DNA of 64,000 bases from Tipula vernalis (Eukaryota; Arthropoda; Insecta; Diptera; Tipulidae), in the NCBI GenBank assembly GCA_958295665.1, contig OY282560.1, positions 102,091,930 to 102,155,929 of the forward strand. Direction: 5' to 3'. Each line of letters begins with the position of its first letter. The first letter of the stretch is position 1. Below, one piece after another: positions 25,814 through 36,779 of the stretch. The notes beneath the pieces were generated by a model, which was not told the origin of the DNA, did not search any database, and worked only from the letters and a program-made list of their open reading frames with translations. The position numbers and the translations under genes are program-made.

Positions 25814-26019
25814 AAAAACCAAATATTTTATTAGGTTTGGAATGCTAAATCCATTTTTGTAAATTTAAATTCCTAATTCAAATTTCTCTCAAAATTCTGT
25901 GAAATCAAAATTCGAGTTTTAACTCAATTCCTCAATTTTACCAAAAATTTTATTTGGTTTGAATGCCAAAACCATTTTTTTAAATTTAAATTCCTAATTC
26001 AAATTTCTCTCAAAATTTC

Positions 26020-27280
26020 CGATACAAATTTCTAACCTCAACACAAACTAAATTTTTAGGAAATTTTGTTGGTTGTTTGAGATCAAATCTCGTATTGCAA
26101 CTCAATTCTAACCTAATTGCAATTAAAATTATGTTTGAATCTAGTTTAGAACGCCAAATTTAAACTCAAATTTTTGCTCAAAACCAAGTAGAATTTCCAA
26201 ATCAAGTTTTAACCCAAGTAACACTTTAACTCAAAACATTGAAAGGTGTCGTGGTTCGAATTGTAACTCAATTAAAATTGTATCTATTTAATTTCAAACT
26301 GAAAATTTATGGATTTAAAACCGGAGGTTTTTTTTTTTTGGATCCACTCAATATTTAGTTATGCCCTGGTTGGAACTTTTATTCAAAGATTGGAATTCAA
26401 ATTCTATTTATAGCAAAGTTCTGCTGAAAACTACTATTAGCTTTTGATTCATATTAAACACAAGATGTTGTTCAAATCTAGTTTGTAATTCTAATTCAAT
26501 TTTTAACTGTTTAAATCCAATTTGAGTACTCAAGAATTTATTCAATTACATTTGGGAATTCAAATTCTCATTTAGATTTTTGCTCCATATTCTGGTGTTA
26601 TATACAATATGTTGAAATTCACAAATGTATGCTGACAAACAATATGTTAACTTTTGTCACGTAAATGGCACTCAATATTTTATTACAATTCATGTTTGAA
26701 TTCTGAGTTAATTTAATAGGGTGAGTTAATTATTCTACTTAAAATTTCATTCACAATCATTACGTCCAATTTAAAATTGAAGATAATTTTGTTATGATTT
26801 CCCTCTAATCTTGGTTAAATCCATCGTGTTTTAATTGCAATTCGAAATCGATTTGTAATTTACCAAATCAAATTAAATTAAATTTTTGATTTAATTTAAT
26901 TTAAATTGTAATCAAATTTACATTCAACATTTCTCTCAAACATATAATAACTTGGAACTTTTCGGATTAAAAATTGGTTTTCGTTCGAGCCCATTTTGAA
27001 TATGAATAGCATTAAAACTGTTGCTCAAGCGATTAATTAAATAGAATATTTCATTTTTGATAATGGCACATACAAACACAAAATCTGCTTTTCTAGAAGG
27101 ACTCCGGATCGTCAAATAATGTGCAGTAAACTATTGAGATATGTATTTTAATTTGACGTTTAATTGCGATATGTATTTTAATTAGCGGAGTTTAGGCCAA
27201 AGTGAAACATTTTTAACTTCTAAAAAAAATATTTGTTGGCCTAAATTTAAAATTTAGCTTATAAATCCTAAGCCTAGCCA
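26020..27280. other. AT-rich DNA with satellite-like words at its left; no gene
   Basis: The satellite ends in CTCAAAATTTCCGATAC. To about 26950 the sequence still repeats words such as AACTCAATT, GCCAAATTTAAACTC and GAATTCAAATTC without a clear 122-bp period, as expected of a decayed array edge. From 26950 to 27280 it is ordinary AT-rich DNA. No coding sequence was seen. Confidence 0.5.
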
Positions 27281-27284
27281 TAAC

Positions 27285-28785
27285 AAATATGAATATAGAA
27301 AAAGATTCCGTTGGAAATATTTTAAACGTGATAATGACAGTGGTATATGTCAAACAGAGAACTGTGGAAGGCGAATAGAAACAGCTGGTACTAGTGGGCT
27401 ACATGCTCATCTAAAAAGCATACACAAAAAAAATTTGTTAAAAAGAGACCTCGACAACTGTGTAAGAAGAAGGAAGCATTGTTAAAAAACCAGATGTAGC
27501 AGTTCGTGGAAAAATAACCACATATTTTAAGAATCCAGTACATGAATCTTTGTATAGGCAGTTATTTCGCGGTTGGTAGCCAGGGATGGCCTGCCTTTTG
27601 TTAAAATCTGTACGTCTTATGATATTCGTAGTCTGCTTCAATCTAGACGATATGCAAACATTCCAAAGTCTGCGAGTACTGTAAGCAAAAAGGTTTATGG
27701 AGAAAAAGCAGCGGTTCGAGATTTAGCCTAACCTTAGACGAATGGACGTCAAAAAAACCGCTGGTACATGAATGTTAACGTTCATGGAAATAATTTTGGA
27801 ACCTTGGCCTTGCTAGAGCTTATGGAAAGATGCCAGCCGAAAAATGTTTGGAGATTTTACAAACTAAACTGACGACGTTTAACTTATGCAGTGAAGAGTA
27901 TGTTGGTATTACAACAGATGGCGCATCAGTTAAGCGAAAATTCGGTTCCTATTTGCCGATTATTCATCAGCTATCAGCGAAGAGAAACGACACTTTATGC
28001 AGATAAGTCTGACGAAGAGAACGTTTCAAGTGATCATGATGATGGTATCGAAATTATAAATGATGTTCCATTTCAGAAATACAACTTTGATCCTAGTTTC
28101 AATACAATAATTGATAAGATTCGAAAAGTTGTTAAACTGTTTCATAGATCTCCTACGAAAAATGATGCAGTTTTACAAAAACACGTTGTTGAAAATTCTG
28201 AGAAATCCTTGATTCTTGATTCAAGAACTAGGTGGAATAGTTTGTTGGCTAGAAATTGCATCAGAAAGAGTCTAATTGATTTAAAAGTTGATATATACTT
28301 TAAACAGCAGGAATTAGACTTGCTGAATGAAATAATATCTGCTTTACAGCCAGTTAAGGTTGCATTAGAAAACATTTGTTGTGAGGATATCAATTTAAAT
28401 CTGATGAACTATCGGGACAGAATAGTTCACTTTCGAAAGAACTTAAAGAAGAATTAATTAAACGAATTAAAGAAAGGCGAACCAGCTATTCTGATGTACT
28501 GCAATTTCTTCACGATCCTGTAATAAATTACCAGGATGATGACTATCACATACAGATGAATATCACATCAAAAAAACAATTATGACAAAATTAATGATAG
28601 AAATAATCGAGCGGCTAAATATTTTTGAATGTGAAGAAAATGAAAATAATGATACTAGGAATCCTAACGATGGTCAATTTGATGATATTGCGGTTTTGAC
28701 ATCAAATTCAGAAACAGCCACCAGCTCACTTACAAAAAAGGAACGATTTCATAAACTTATAAAAGAAAAAAAAAACAGGCAATAA
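27285..28785 (+). pseudogene. hAT-type transposase remnant with BED zinc finger
   Basis: hAT transposases cut and paste DNA elements. The first part (about 27285-27430) reads RWKYFKRDNDSG, CQTENCGRRI and LHAHLKSIH, a BED-type zinc finger with Cys-x4-Cys and His-x4-His. The frame then breaks repeatedly. At about 27740-27790 words like LTLDEW appear; from 27860 the frame reads VGITTDGAS in one frame and continues through LILDSRTRWNSLLARN at about 28206, the usual hAT core. The largest open piece is 27891-28457; 28582-28785 is an acidic C-terminal piece. Stops and frameshifts make it a dead copy. I saw no clear terminal repeats. Confidence 0.75.
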
Positions 28786-28859
28786 ATTAGAAAATCGTCG
28801 AGAAAGCACAGGATAATATTAATAAACCAGCGGAATCTCACATTTCCGATTGCATCATT

Positions 28860-29420
28860 ACCGATGATTGTTCAGATGCGATTGCTATGCCTGTTGCCGA
28901 TCAAACACGAACAAATAGATTTGTTACATCTACTGTACCTGCGGTCATTCAAAATCATTCGTCCATGCAAAATCATTTGTCCTCTACGAGAACCTTTGCT
29001 GAGGTGACATCATTCACAATGAGTTCCAGTGTTGCTGTGCCCGCCGTTGAAAATAAAAATCCTCAACATCGGGACAGAAAATCGATTTGTGGTACCAGAC
29101 AGTTTGCCGAAAATTTTGGGGTAAAGGTCATTGAACCGACAGTATGATTACACCTTTCCAAATTTGATCCTCATACTAATGAAAATATTATATCTATTAT
29201 GGCTAAAACATGCTTGGAGGTTGAGGACTGCAAAATATTTAAACTTATTCCCAAAGAACGTAACATTGAATCGCTGGAGTTTGTTTGCTACAAATTGGGC
29301 ATAAAAGCAGATTTACGGGTAAAGGCTTTTGATCCAAATACTTGACCGACTTGTGTACACATTCGGGAATTTAGTAATACGAATTTTCGGACAGCATTGC
29401 CTCCACGAGTGAAGTTTCGG
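28860..29420 (+). pseudogene. LINE ORF1-like (nucleic-acid-binding) remnant
   Basis: A Ser/Thr-rich part (28887-29147) ends in a TGA, after which the same frame continues with LHLSKFDPHTNENIIS, CKIFKLIPKERNIESL and VCYKLGIKADLRV, then a TGA before TCVHIREF. The pattern of a short beta-alpha fold with KLIPK and FVCYKLG is the one seen after the linker in ORF1 proteins of Jockey/CR1-like elements. Assignment is by recognition of this pattern only. Confidence 0.6.
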
Positions 29421-29479
29421 GCATCCACTGCAGGCAACAGTACAACACGTTAAATTCTAACAGCTTGTATTGTAGTAAA

Positions 29480-30150
29480 ATTGTTCCAAGTGATAATCTG
29501 CAGGTAAATGTAAATTGTTCTATAAAAATTTGGCCATTTAAATGTCCGTAGTTTGGTTAAACATTTTAATGAAATTACTATTCTGTTAGAGTTATACAAA
29601 TTTGATTTTCTTGCTTTAACTGAAACTCTTCTTAACAGCAAAATTACAAACAAGTCGCTCCTTATCAATAATTATAAACTAATACGTTTTGATCGTATTA
29701 ATAATAAGCGATGGAGTGGTGTTGGTATTTATTTTAGGTCTACTTTGAGGATTAGTAAATTGTTCTCGGGTGCCTTTGGTAAGGTTGAAGTTTTGGCGTC
29801 TGGACTTGTCGGGCGATTTAGTAAAATTCTTGTTTTGGTTATTTATAACCCGCCTCCTGCTTGTACTGATGATATTAATAATTTACAAACAATTTTTTCT
29901 AAATATTTATCTCAGTATGAAAAAATTATTTGTTGTGGTGATTTAAACTTTAATATGTTGATTACCAATAAACTAAGTGCTTGCTTGAGTTTACATAATT
30001 TATTTTATTTACCTTTACAACCGACTAGATTGATGAAAGCCTATTGGATTTGATAATTTTGTATGAGGCTGATAAGCATAATATTATTTCTTTTGGGCAG
30101 CTTGCTGTTCCTGCCATTTCTGATCATGACTTGATTTTTGCCTGCTATAA
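29480..30150 (+). pseudogene. LINE AP-endonuclease domain, one frameshift
   Basis: 29553-30053 reads FDFLALTETLL (metal-binding Glu), GVGIYFRS, VIYNPPPA and CCGDLNFNML (catalytic Asp-Asn). The frame then shifts to the one starting at 30044, which gives DLIILYEADK and ISDHDLIF (the Ser-Asp-His triad). These are the standard endonuclease words in the standard order. Confidence 0.85.
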
Positions 30151-31540
30151 GTTCAGTCGTACCAGGGATAAAATTTCATATACGGTTGTTCCTGATTATA
30201 AAGCAATCAATCATGAGTATTTTGTAAATTGTTTTTTTTCGTTAGACTGGTCAAATCTTAATTTTTATCCTGATGTGAATGATATAGTTGAAGAATTCAA
30301 TTCAAAATTCTTAAAACTAGATACTAATTGTATGCCTCGTAAAACGAGTATAAATAAATGTCCCACTGCTCCGTGGTTAAATGCACATATCTTGAATTTA
30401 ATGCAAAGAAGAGATTTGGCTTACAAAAAATATAAAAGATTTGGATTAGAGGTCGATTTTGAATCATTTAAATCTTTTAGAAATAAAACCAACAAATGCA
30501 TCAATCAAGCTAAAAATATATTTTATTTTGGGAATTTGCACAAACCTAAAACAACCTGGAGCAATTTGAAGAAACTAGGTATTTCATGTAAGTCGACTGA
30601 AGCAGTCATTGACTTTTCTGCTGATGGAATTTTGGTAGGGATCAGTAAACTTAACGGATCTATAGGTGTTTTGCCTTTACCCGATTTTGATTTTATTAGT
30701 TCTGGTAGTTATGGGTTTGTTTTTGATTGTGTCGATGAACTTATGGTATTGAATGCAATTCGTACTGTTAAGTCTGATTCGATGGCAAATGACATGGTTA
30801 ACTTCAGAGTAATAAAATTATTTATTGATTTGTTTCTGTCCCAAATTACATTTATCATTAACCAGAGTTTGACCAAATCAGTATTTCAAAAATTGTGGAA
30901 AGTGGCATCGATTATTCCTATACCTAAAAAGGATGTAATTTCGAATATTTGTGACATTCGCCCGATTAGTATTTTGCCTGCCCTATCCAAGGTCCTGGAA
31001 AAAATTATACAACTTCAAATTCTTCAACATCTCAATAGCTTTAATTATCTATGCAAATTCCAATCTGGATACAAATCTGGCCATAGTAGGTACTACTACT
31101 GCACTTGTGCATATTGTTGATGATTTATCTGCAGGAGTCGGGATTATTCCTATTAGGCTTTTCTAAAGCGTTTGATTGTGTTGGTCATATCCTTTTGCTT
31201 CAAAAGTTAAAGTTATATTATAATTTTTCAGATTCTTCTATTTTGTTGCTTCTTTCTTATTTGAGTAATCGTAAACAATTCGTAAAGCTTGGTGATGATC
31301 TTTCTGGTATAAGTAATGTAATTGCTGGGGTGCCTCAAGGATCAATTTTAGGCCCTTTACTTTTTTCCATTCATATAAATGACCTACCTTGGCATATTTT
31401 AAATTGCCGATTTCATCTTTATGCTGATGATTTGCAACTGTATATTGGTGGTGACTTATCCAACTTAATGCAGATCTTAGGAATATTTCGTCATGGGCCA
31501 AAAATAATTCACTTTCACGGTTTATACATTGAATAAAGCA
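30150..31540 (+). pseudogene. LINE reverse transcriptase, frameshifted and 3'-truncated
   Basis: 30044-31120 carries ASIIPIPKKD, IRPISILPALSKVLEKI and FQSGYKSGHS. A frameshift near 31105 leads to [10 protein letters not shown] (catalytic Asp), [15 protein letters not shown] and LYADDLQLY (catalytic Asp pair). Catalytic residues are all kept, but the frame breaks and the early end rule out activity. Confidence 0.87.
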
Positions 31541-31564
31541 TTATTATTATTATTATTATTATTA
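31540..31564 (+). repeat. (ATT)n microsatellite tail
   Basis: About eight ATT units directly follow the shortened reverse transcriptase. Tails of simple repeats are known in several LINE clades; here the run could instead be a later expansion at a truncation point. Confidence 0.85.
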
Positions 31565-32100
31565 ACAATACATAACTATAATCAAGTCAGGCTAACTCAT
31601 GAAAAGCAACACTACACAGTTCTACCGGACACATATCATTAATCATCATCATAATAATCATAATATTAGTCATTTTTTAAAACTTTTGGCCAAATAAACA
31701 ATGCACCGCTTCAGGACTACTCAAGCAGCCTGCCGCTCATCGTAGAAGGGAGGAATTACGTATTCCTGCTAAGTCACGTTGTCATCAATAAGCACATCTA
31801 AAAGTCATATAGAATTTCATCGTCTAAACTAAAATTTACAAACAACGGATGTTCCCAGTATTTGGTTGATAAACAATATCAACAAACTAGAGCAACAGAT
31901 AGTAATGATATATGAGTAAACCATTTTGAACACCAACTAAATTTTTACCGACTTAACATATTTTGCATTATATAAACTAAAGAAACATTAAATAACGAGT
32001 TAGTTATTATTGTAACTTTTCAACCTATTAAAATTATACTTAAATAAAAATAAAGAAAACAAACTGTGGAATTAATTTCCATAGCATAAAATATTTTTTT
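31565..32100. other. AT-rich DNA; no gene seen
   Basis: A GC-richer patch at 31700-31790 (GCTTCAGGACTACTC, CTGCCGCTCATCG) stands out but shows no frame, motif or repeat I recognise. Confidence 0.4.
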
Positions 32101-32663
32101 ATAATTTTCTTACAATAGAAAAGTTAACTGCCGACGATTCACATATGATGGTATCATTAAACCGATTTGCCAATTGGAGATGAACCATACCATTTGTAGT
32201 TCCAGCTTCCGATGACGCTATTACGTCTGTTGGTATTAGGACACGAAAACCTTTTTAATTGAAGTCGTTAGACACATGCTTCCGAAATGAAATTTGTTTG
32301 GGAGCCCGAATCGAATAAAGCCCTGCACATTTGCAAGGTACCAAACCGATCTTTCACTCGAATTAGTGCAGTATACATAGGTAGAACAGCGCTATTTTAA
32401 TTGATTATCACATTCATTGGATCCGATAAGACACCTCCGATAAAACAGCACTTGAAAGGCCACTTGAATTCTCCCTTTTGTTGAATGTTGGTTTCATTTC
32501 TTAGCATCTGTTTAGAAGTGGTAGGCATGAATTCATTCACATTAATCCGGTTTATTTCATCATATTGGTTATTTGAAATACGCAGTGCTATAAAAATCAT
32601 CACCATTTGACTTAACATTTGCCATTGATAATCTAACGGCCTTACTTCGATTATTAATGACAA
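32100..32663 (-). pseudogene. BEL/Pao retrotransposon fragment: gag end and protease
   Basis: On the minus strand the open piece 32663-32397 runs, after one TAA, into RVKDRFGTLQMC and RALFDSGSQTNFISEACV. The ALFDSGSQTNFI word is the aspartic protease site typical of BEL/Pao elements, with Asp-Ser-Gly intact. A stop follows the word. This copy differs from the long BEL/Pao element at 44.6 kb, whose protease reads DSASQ, so two families or old subfamilies are present. Confidence 0.7.
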
Positions 32664-33070
32664 AATTCGACATGTACGATGTAAATGGGATCCTTAAATG
32701 ATTTTTAGATTAATTTCTGGAATATGCCCAAGAAGGATGGAACTTGACTATTTCTTAACCGATTTTGATGAAATTCGACACGTGCGATAGAAATGGAATT
32801 CTAAAACGATAATTAGAAGAAGTTCTGGAATATGGACTGTTTGGAACGAACTTGGTTAGTTTTAGTTCTTCACCGTATTACGAAATTCGACATAAACGAT
32901 GAAAAGTTCAGGAATATGGCAAAGTAGGATGGAACTAGGCTTTTTCTTAAATTATTTTCATGAAATTCGACGTCTACGATGGAATTAGACATATTCCAGA
33001 ACTTCTTAATATAATTTAGCATCCCACTTCCATCGCAAATGCCGAATTTCACCAAAATTAGTTAAGAAAT
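32640..33070. repeat. Dispersed repeat with AAATTCGAC units, partly foldback
   Basis: The word GAAATTCGACnnnnnCGATnGAAATGG recurs at about 32664, 32770, 32879 and 32960 among TTCTGGAATATGG and GGATGGAACTTG words, then the end (about 32985-33070) carries them in reverse orientation (CATTTCACC-type words CCGAATTTCACC, TTAAGAAATAACC). A related stretch is at 60660-60900. Probably a non-autonomous element. Confidence 0.55.
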
Positions 33071-33204
33071 AACCTTTTTCCTTCCTATAGAATGCCACAT
33101 TTAGTAAGTATCATAATCAAACGAATACTCCTGGCTTGGCAAAACATATGTATAACCCATAACGCAATGTAAACCCATTTTAGTATCATAAATTCGCTTT
33201 ATTT

Positions 33205-33395
33205 TCATTTAAAACTTATGAACATACTATCCAGACGAAATATGTAGTGTTTTACTTCAGCCTTTAAAAGGTTAGATAAAGGTTAAAAAATCCAAACCCA
33301 ATAACATAAACTTATTAGGAAATTATGCAAGAAGCATAGCTCGAACGGGTCATCTGGTATTGAGATGCTGGATAAAGGATCAAATTGTTAAATTA
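33205..33395 (+). pseudogene. Dead copy of the 91-residue frame at 55259
   Basis: It reads YYPDEICSV, then QPLKG followed by a TAG, then IKVKKSKPNNINLLGNY, ARTGHLVLRCWI and QIVKL with the stop at the same place as the second copy. Homology begins only near residue 32 of the other copy. Function unknown. Confidence 0.5.
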
Positions 33396-33545
33396 TAAAG
33401 GTATAGAAAATGTAAGGACTTTCGTTAGGAAAGTTTTTTTTGTAATGGAAAGGCCTTTACTTTTAAAATCTTAAGGTATGTTATATCAAGTGTAAGGCCT
33501 TTTCATTACAAAAACCACTCTGCTAACTTTCCTACTTTTGGTCCA
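33378..33545. repeat. Foldback repeat, shortened copy
   Basis: Left words GGAAAGTTTTTTTTGTAATG and right words CATTACAAAAACCACTC ... CTTTCC pair as an inverted repeat. The other copy at 55515-55757 is longer; part of the left arm has been lost here. Confidence 0.6.
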
Positions 33546-34112
33546 TTTAAGCCTTGAATGCCACATTTAATATTATTGTTTGGCATGTGTATTTGCTCAA
33601 AACATTGTTTTGTATATGACTACCGCAAAATTCAATAACATATGAAATGTAATTGTAATAAAAAAATTTGCATCCATCGCAATATTGTTGTAAAATAATA
33701 ATAAATTAACGTTATTGCTAACATTACACCACTTCCCTATGCGGTTTGACATACAAATAAATATTTGGTTACTTTGTCTCATTTAAACTCTAGCGCCACG
33801 GTGGTTAAAAGGTGAATAGACCATTACGTTTCATATAATGGTAATTCATATAATAATGGTAAAGCTACAATCTGAAACCAATATGGAAACCAATAACGAA
33901 AGCATTATTGTGATTGTAGGCTTATCACAACAAATCCGGGAAAAAACCAAAACTAACGCATTATTAATTTTTAAAGCATTGCTACATGACTTAAATACAT
34001 AATTTCACTTAGACACGCCAAGAAAAATTAAATTCATGCAATTTTTAAAATATTTCTTCTTTTCATAAATTAAGCTTCTCTAGAAACTGACAATTTTATT
34101 TAATCGACTTAC
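33546..34112. other. Sequence left of VWA exon 1, shared with 56242-56811; no gene seen
   Basis: AT-rich, matches the second copy with small indels (this copy has about 60 extra bases near 33895-33955; the other has extra bases near 56505-56560). It lies directly downstream of the VWA exon donor and would be the start of the large intron. Confidence 0.5.
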
Positions 34113-35288
34113 CACAACTTTAAATGTTTCTGTTGGAATTGCAAATGGTTCCGTTAAAAATATATCCCCATCGGGAGTTTCTTTTCTTTTTAAATTGTGT
34201 TTGATTTGTGTGTTATCTGTGACGAGCATAACATATTCCAAATCATTTAGATAAGATGAATTTAATGGCTGGATTGCTAAAAATGTATCTTCTCCCTTCA
34301 ATGGATATGGATTTGTCTCTTTTAGAGAATCTGGTTCATAACGTGAAAAGCCATATATAAACTGTAAATCACTTATAACCGATACCTGTCCAGTAAATTG
34401 ACTTTCCGCTTGAATTTCTAATTTCCATATACCAGATATTGGGTCCTTTATTTTGATTATCTTAATACTTGGCAAATCTAGAAGTATTTGCAACTGTGAA
34501 TCCGATACTAAAATTGAATTTGGATCATAAAATTGTATAACTGGTTGTTCTGCGGATATTGTAAATTTAAATTCCTTCATTGATTTGTCAATTGCTATAT
34601 CATAAACACTGTTTCCTTCAGGTCCTGCTATCGAATTTGATATAAACCCATCAGTAGTTATTAAATGACGATACGTAGGAAAAATATCGTTGATTTCTTC
34701 AGGAAGGATCTGAAATAATATCCCGTTCGAGGTAGCCGCCAAATTATAATAATCTACTAGAGAATTTTGTTGAAGACATTCTCCGCCCATCGAAATGAAA
34801 AAATATAATTGTGCACGTTTTTCAGCAATCAATCTATGTATTTCCGGCAGCAATTCATGTTGTTTTGTACCAGCGTCCGTAATTACAAAAAATATTGAAT
34901 CCTCATTGGTTACTTCTAAACCACGCTTTATCCCATGATAGCACGATTCATCGCAGTCCCCATTCTTGCCATCATTTATTCCAAGCGTTTGTAGTTTCTC
35001 TTTCACTTCACTGTAGTTGCTACTAATGAATATAGGAATTAATTCTGGATCTAATTCATCATCACGAAACTGCACAAAAATATAATTTTCAATAGGATTA
35101 TTTTTTCGCGATACAAAATCCTTCATTAATATCTGAACACCAGCGCTTAAACCCTCAATTTCAGTAGTCATTGACGACGTGACATCAAATACAATCACTA
35201 AACTTCTTCCGGGTTTCTGTAGCCCATTGTTACCGTTACAAAAATGTATAAAGCACAGCAATAAAACTGTTTGCTTCAACCAGAGCAT
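34113..35288 (-). CDS. Hemicentin-like exon 1, copy 1: signal peptide and von Willebrand A domain
   Basis: The exon encodes 392 residues and ends phase 0 at GTAAGTCG. Residues 1-19 (MLWLKQTVLLLCFIHFCNG) are a signal peptide. The VWA domain spans about 28-205: DVTSSM at 35-40 is the metal-ion site of the hemicentin type (Asp-x-Thr-x-Ser), NDGKNGDCDESC at 105-116 matches the Cys-containing loop typical of hemicentins, and ITDAG at 136-140 gives the later metal-site Asp. The rest is the hemicentin linker region up to TFKVV. It should join the Ig exons from 6199. The frame past the donor adds only ten residues before a stop and is intron. A second, very similar exon lies at 56812-57984. Confidence 0.87.
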
Positions 35289-35335
35289 TATTTTTTAAAT
35301 CGTACTATACTTAAAACATCAACCGATCAAAATAA

Positions 35336-35340
35336 ACTGA
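35336..35340 (-). promoter_or_regulatory. Candidate initiator (TCAGT) of VWA exon copy 1
   Basis: On the minus strand GTGTCAGTTTATT has an arthropod initiator word with its A at 35338, 50 bases upstream of the ATG. An AT-rich TTATATG word lies about 40 bases further upstream. The same arrangement is kept in copy 2. Without transcript data this is a candidate only. Confidence 0.3.
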
Positions 35341-35950
35341 CACAACATTTAATTTGGTTCATTTTATTGATTACATATAATAAACTCCACGATTTATTGT
35401 TGGCTATTTTTACTTCCTCCAATTCATTTTTATTTACGATTAGTATGTGCACGCGATTATATTTTTGATAATGAATCAACATCATCATGGAAATTTGGAA
35501 TTTTAATAAACGCTGATTCACTGATTAAAAATAATTCAAATAATTGTAATTCTGATTGATGAATGTATTAGGGTGTCTTAAATAAAATATGAAAGCCTTT
35601 ATAAGATTGGTTTGTATTAAGCGTATTTTGTTCACCAAAATTTAATTCGAATGATTTTGAGTTTAAAGCAATTGTTGTTGTAAATTTGTCAAGGAAATAC
35701 GCCTATTATTACGATGTATAGATAAATGTGGGGAATACCAGCGAATTTTTTTGGTGAATCAACTTTTACCACGAATACTAATGCTGTGTGCCTTACACTA
35801 TTCACCACCAATCTTTTCATGGAAAGTCTCCTCGCGAGGTTATTTTCCAATTTTTGTCGTTTTCCACTTACATACTACTCTTCTCTAAAGCTACTCCAAT
35901 TTGCCATTTAAAAATTCGTCTAAATTGACGGAGTAGCAAACTACTCTATC
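35341..35950. other. Upstream region of VWA exon copy 1; no gene seen
   Basis: AT-rich and shared with 58037-58650. Possible promoter sequence for the minus-strand gene. Short open frames on both strands have no recognisable content. Confidence 0.4.
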
Positions 35951-36060
35951 CAGTGGCAGATTAAGGAAAATCTGGGCTCTAGGCAAGGTTTTATTTCCAG
36001 GCCCCTCAAAATAATAGGGAAATCTAGGCCATAAGAAGCTTTCGTTTCCCGAACCAAAAT
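35950..36060 (+). mobile_element. Possible hAT-like terminal sequence
   Basis: CCAGTGGCAGATTAAGG followed by CTGGGCTCTAGGCAAGG resembles the CAGTGGCGGA-type ends of some hAT elements. No matching other end was seen before the mariner-type remnant begins. It is duplicated at 58647-58760. Confidence 0.35.
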
Positions 36061-36740
36061 TTTCTTTCCTACAAAAAGCTTGAAATGCAGGATTTTTCTC
36101 TGTTCGCAATAAAAATGAAATAAATTATAGAGAAAAATAGTTGCAATGTTATGTTTTAAAGCTGGAATTGTCTCTGGATTACCCGCATAACATCTATCCT
36201 TAACGAAACCCTATAGAAAAAAGTCCAATGGCGTCAAACCGCAGCTCGGTTATGTTCGGTTGCCCTCGCATCGAACTGATATCGAAGCTGATGGTTATTT
36301 GCTTTCAACTCCTGAGTCATCTGTACCTTTAGAGGTGATTAATCCAAGGTCTCCTGCGATCGGCGTCGAGTTGAGGTCGATGGATTCGGTCCTTCACTAT
36401 AGGCCACATCCGCAATATTCTCGAACGTGTGCACTGTCCGTGCTCGGGGACTGTTTCTGTTATCCAACAGCAATCCTTTCTCAAGAACTTAGCGGTTCCG
36501 CTTGGCGCTCTTTCACGAGCCATATTTCTTTTCAAAATTTGCACCGTGTCGGCTACACGACACTGACTTTGAAAATATGTTTTCAATATTTCGAAACGCT
36601 TCTCACGCGAAAACATGATTTCGTGATATTACATTGACGAGCTGTCAAAATTTCAAACAAATCGTTCAAAAAAAGCGTTGCCATAGCCTATGATTTAAAA
36701 ACAAACCAATAGATGGCCCACCCTTTGTAGGGGCATTCCT
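36060..36740 (-). pseudogene. Mariner-type transposase remnant, copy 1
   Basis: Minus-strand reading from 36640: FSREKRFEILKTYFQSQC, RVADTVQILKRNMARERAP (helix-turn-helix region), then a shifted frame with ENIADVAYSEGPNPSTSTRR. The middle with the first catalytic Asp is missing. Near 36230-36180 a piece of the region around the last catalytic Asp remains (better preserved in copy 2 as LTPLDFFLWGFVKDRCYAG). The outer end at about 36710-36740 reads AAAGGGTGGGCCATCTATTG on the minus strand, a typical end of this group. Confidence 0.7.
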
Positions 36741-36779
36741 CTTATTTTTAATTGTTTTATTCACTGTATAATATTAAAT

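Larger units (their letters stand above)
7145..26019. repeat. Satellite array, about 122-bp monomer, roughly 150 copies
   Basis: The word CTCTCAAA (or CTCGCAAA) recurs at 7159, 7281, 7403 and 7525, a spacing of 122 bp, and this continues to about 26015. The monomer runs through CAAAATTCTGTGAAATC, GAGTTTTAACTCAATTCC, TTTTATTTGGTTTGGAATG, CCAAAACCATTTTT and AAATTTAAATTCCTAATTC. Monomers differ by few substitutions and one-base indels in A or T runs. No reading frame of note crosses the array. A short dyad TTTGG-AATG-CCAAA lies in every monomer. Six inverted-monomer junctions and several higher-order blocks interrupt the head-to-tail order. I do not recognise the family. Confidence 0.95.
28800..31565 (+). 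mobile_element. Non-LTR retrotransposon (LINE) with broken ORF1 and ORF2, (ATT)n tail
   Basis: The order is ORF1-like protein, AP endonuclease, reverse transcriptase and an (ATT)n tract, all plus strand. It starts directly after the hAT remnant. ORF1 and ORF2 are broken by stops and frameshifts. The 3' end is short: after YADDLQLY only about 35 codons remain before the ATT run, so the thumb and C-terminal part are gone. The clade is not certain; Jockey, CR1 and I-type elements share this plan. Confidence 0.85.
6200..34112 (-). other. Inferred 27.9-kb intron 1 of the hemicentin-like gene
   Basis: The VWA exon ends at 34113 with a GTAAGT donor in phase 0, and the first Ig exon begins at 6199 in phase 0. 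No other exon with Ig or linker content was seen between. If joined, the intron holds the satellite array, a hAT, a LINE, a BEL/Pao fragment and foldback repeats. The join is inferred from phase and protein logic, not from a transcript. Confidence 0.6.

Noticed and set aside
7145..26019. CRISPR-like regular repetition
   Set aside because: Units are contiguous 122-bp monomers with no unique spacers, and the context is an animal genome.
36260..36637. 125-codon plus-strand frame, with a counterpart at 59030-59395
   Set aside because: It is antisense to the mariner-type transposase remnant, which explains its length and duplication.
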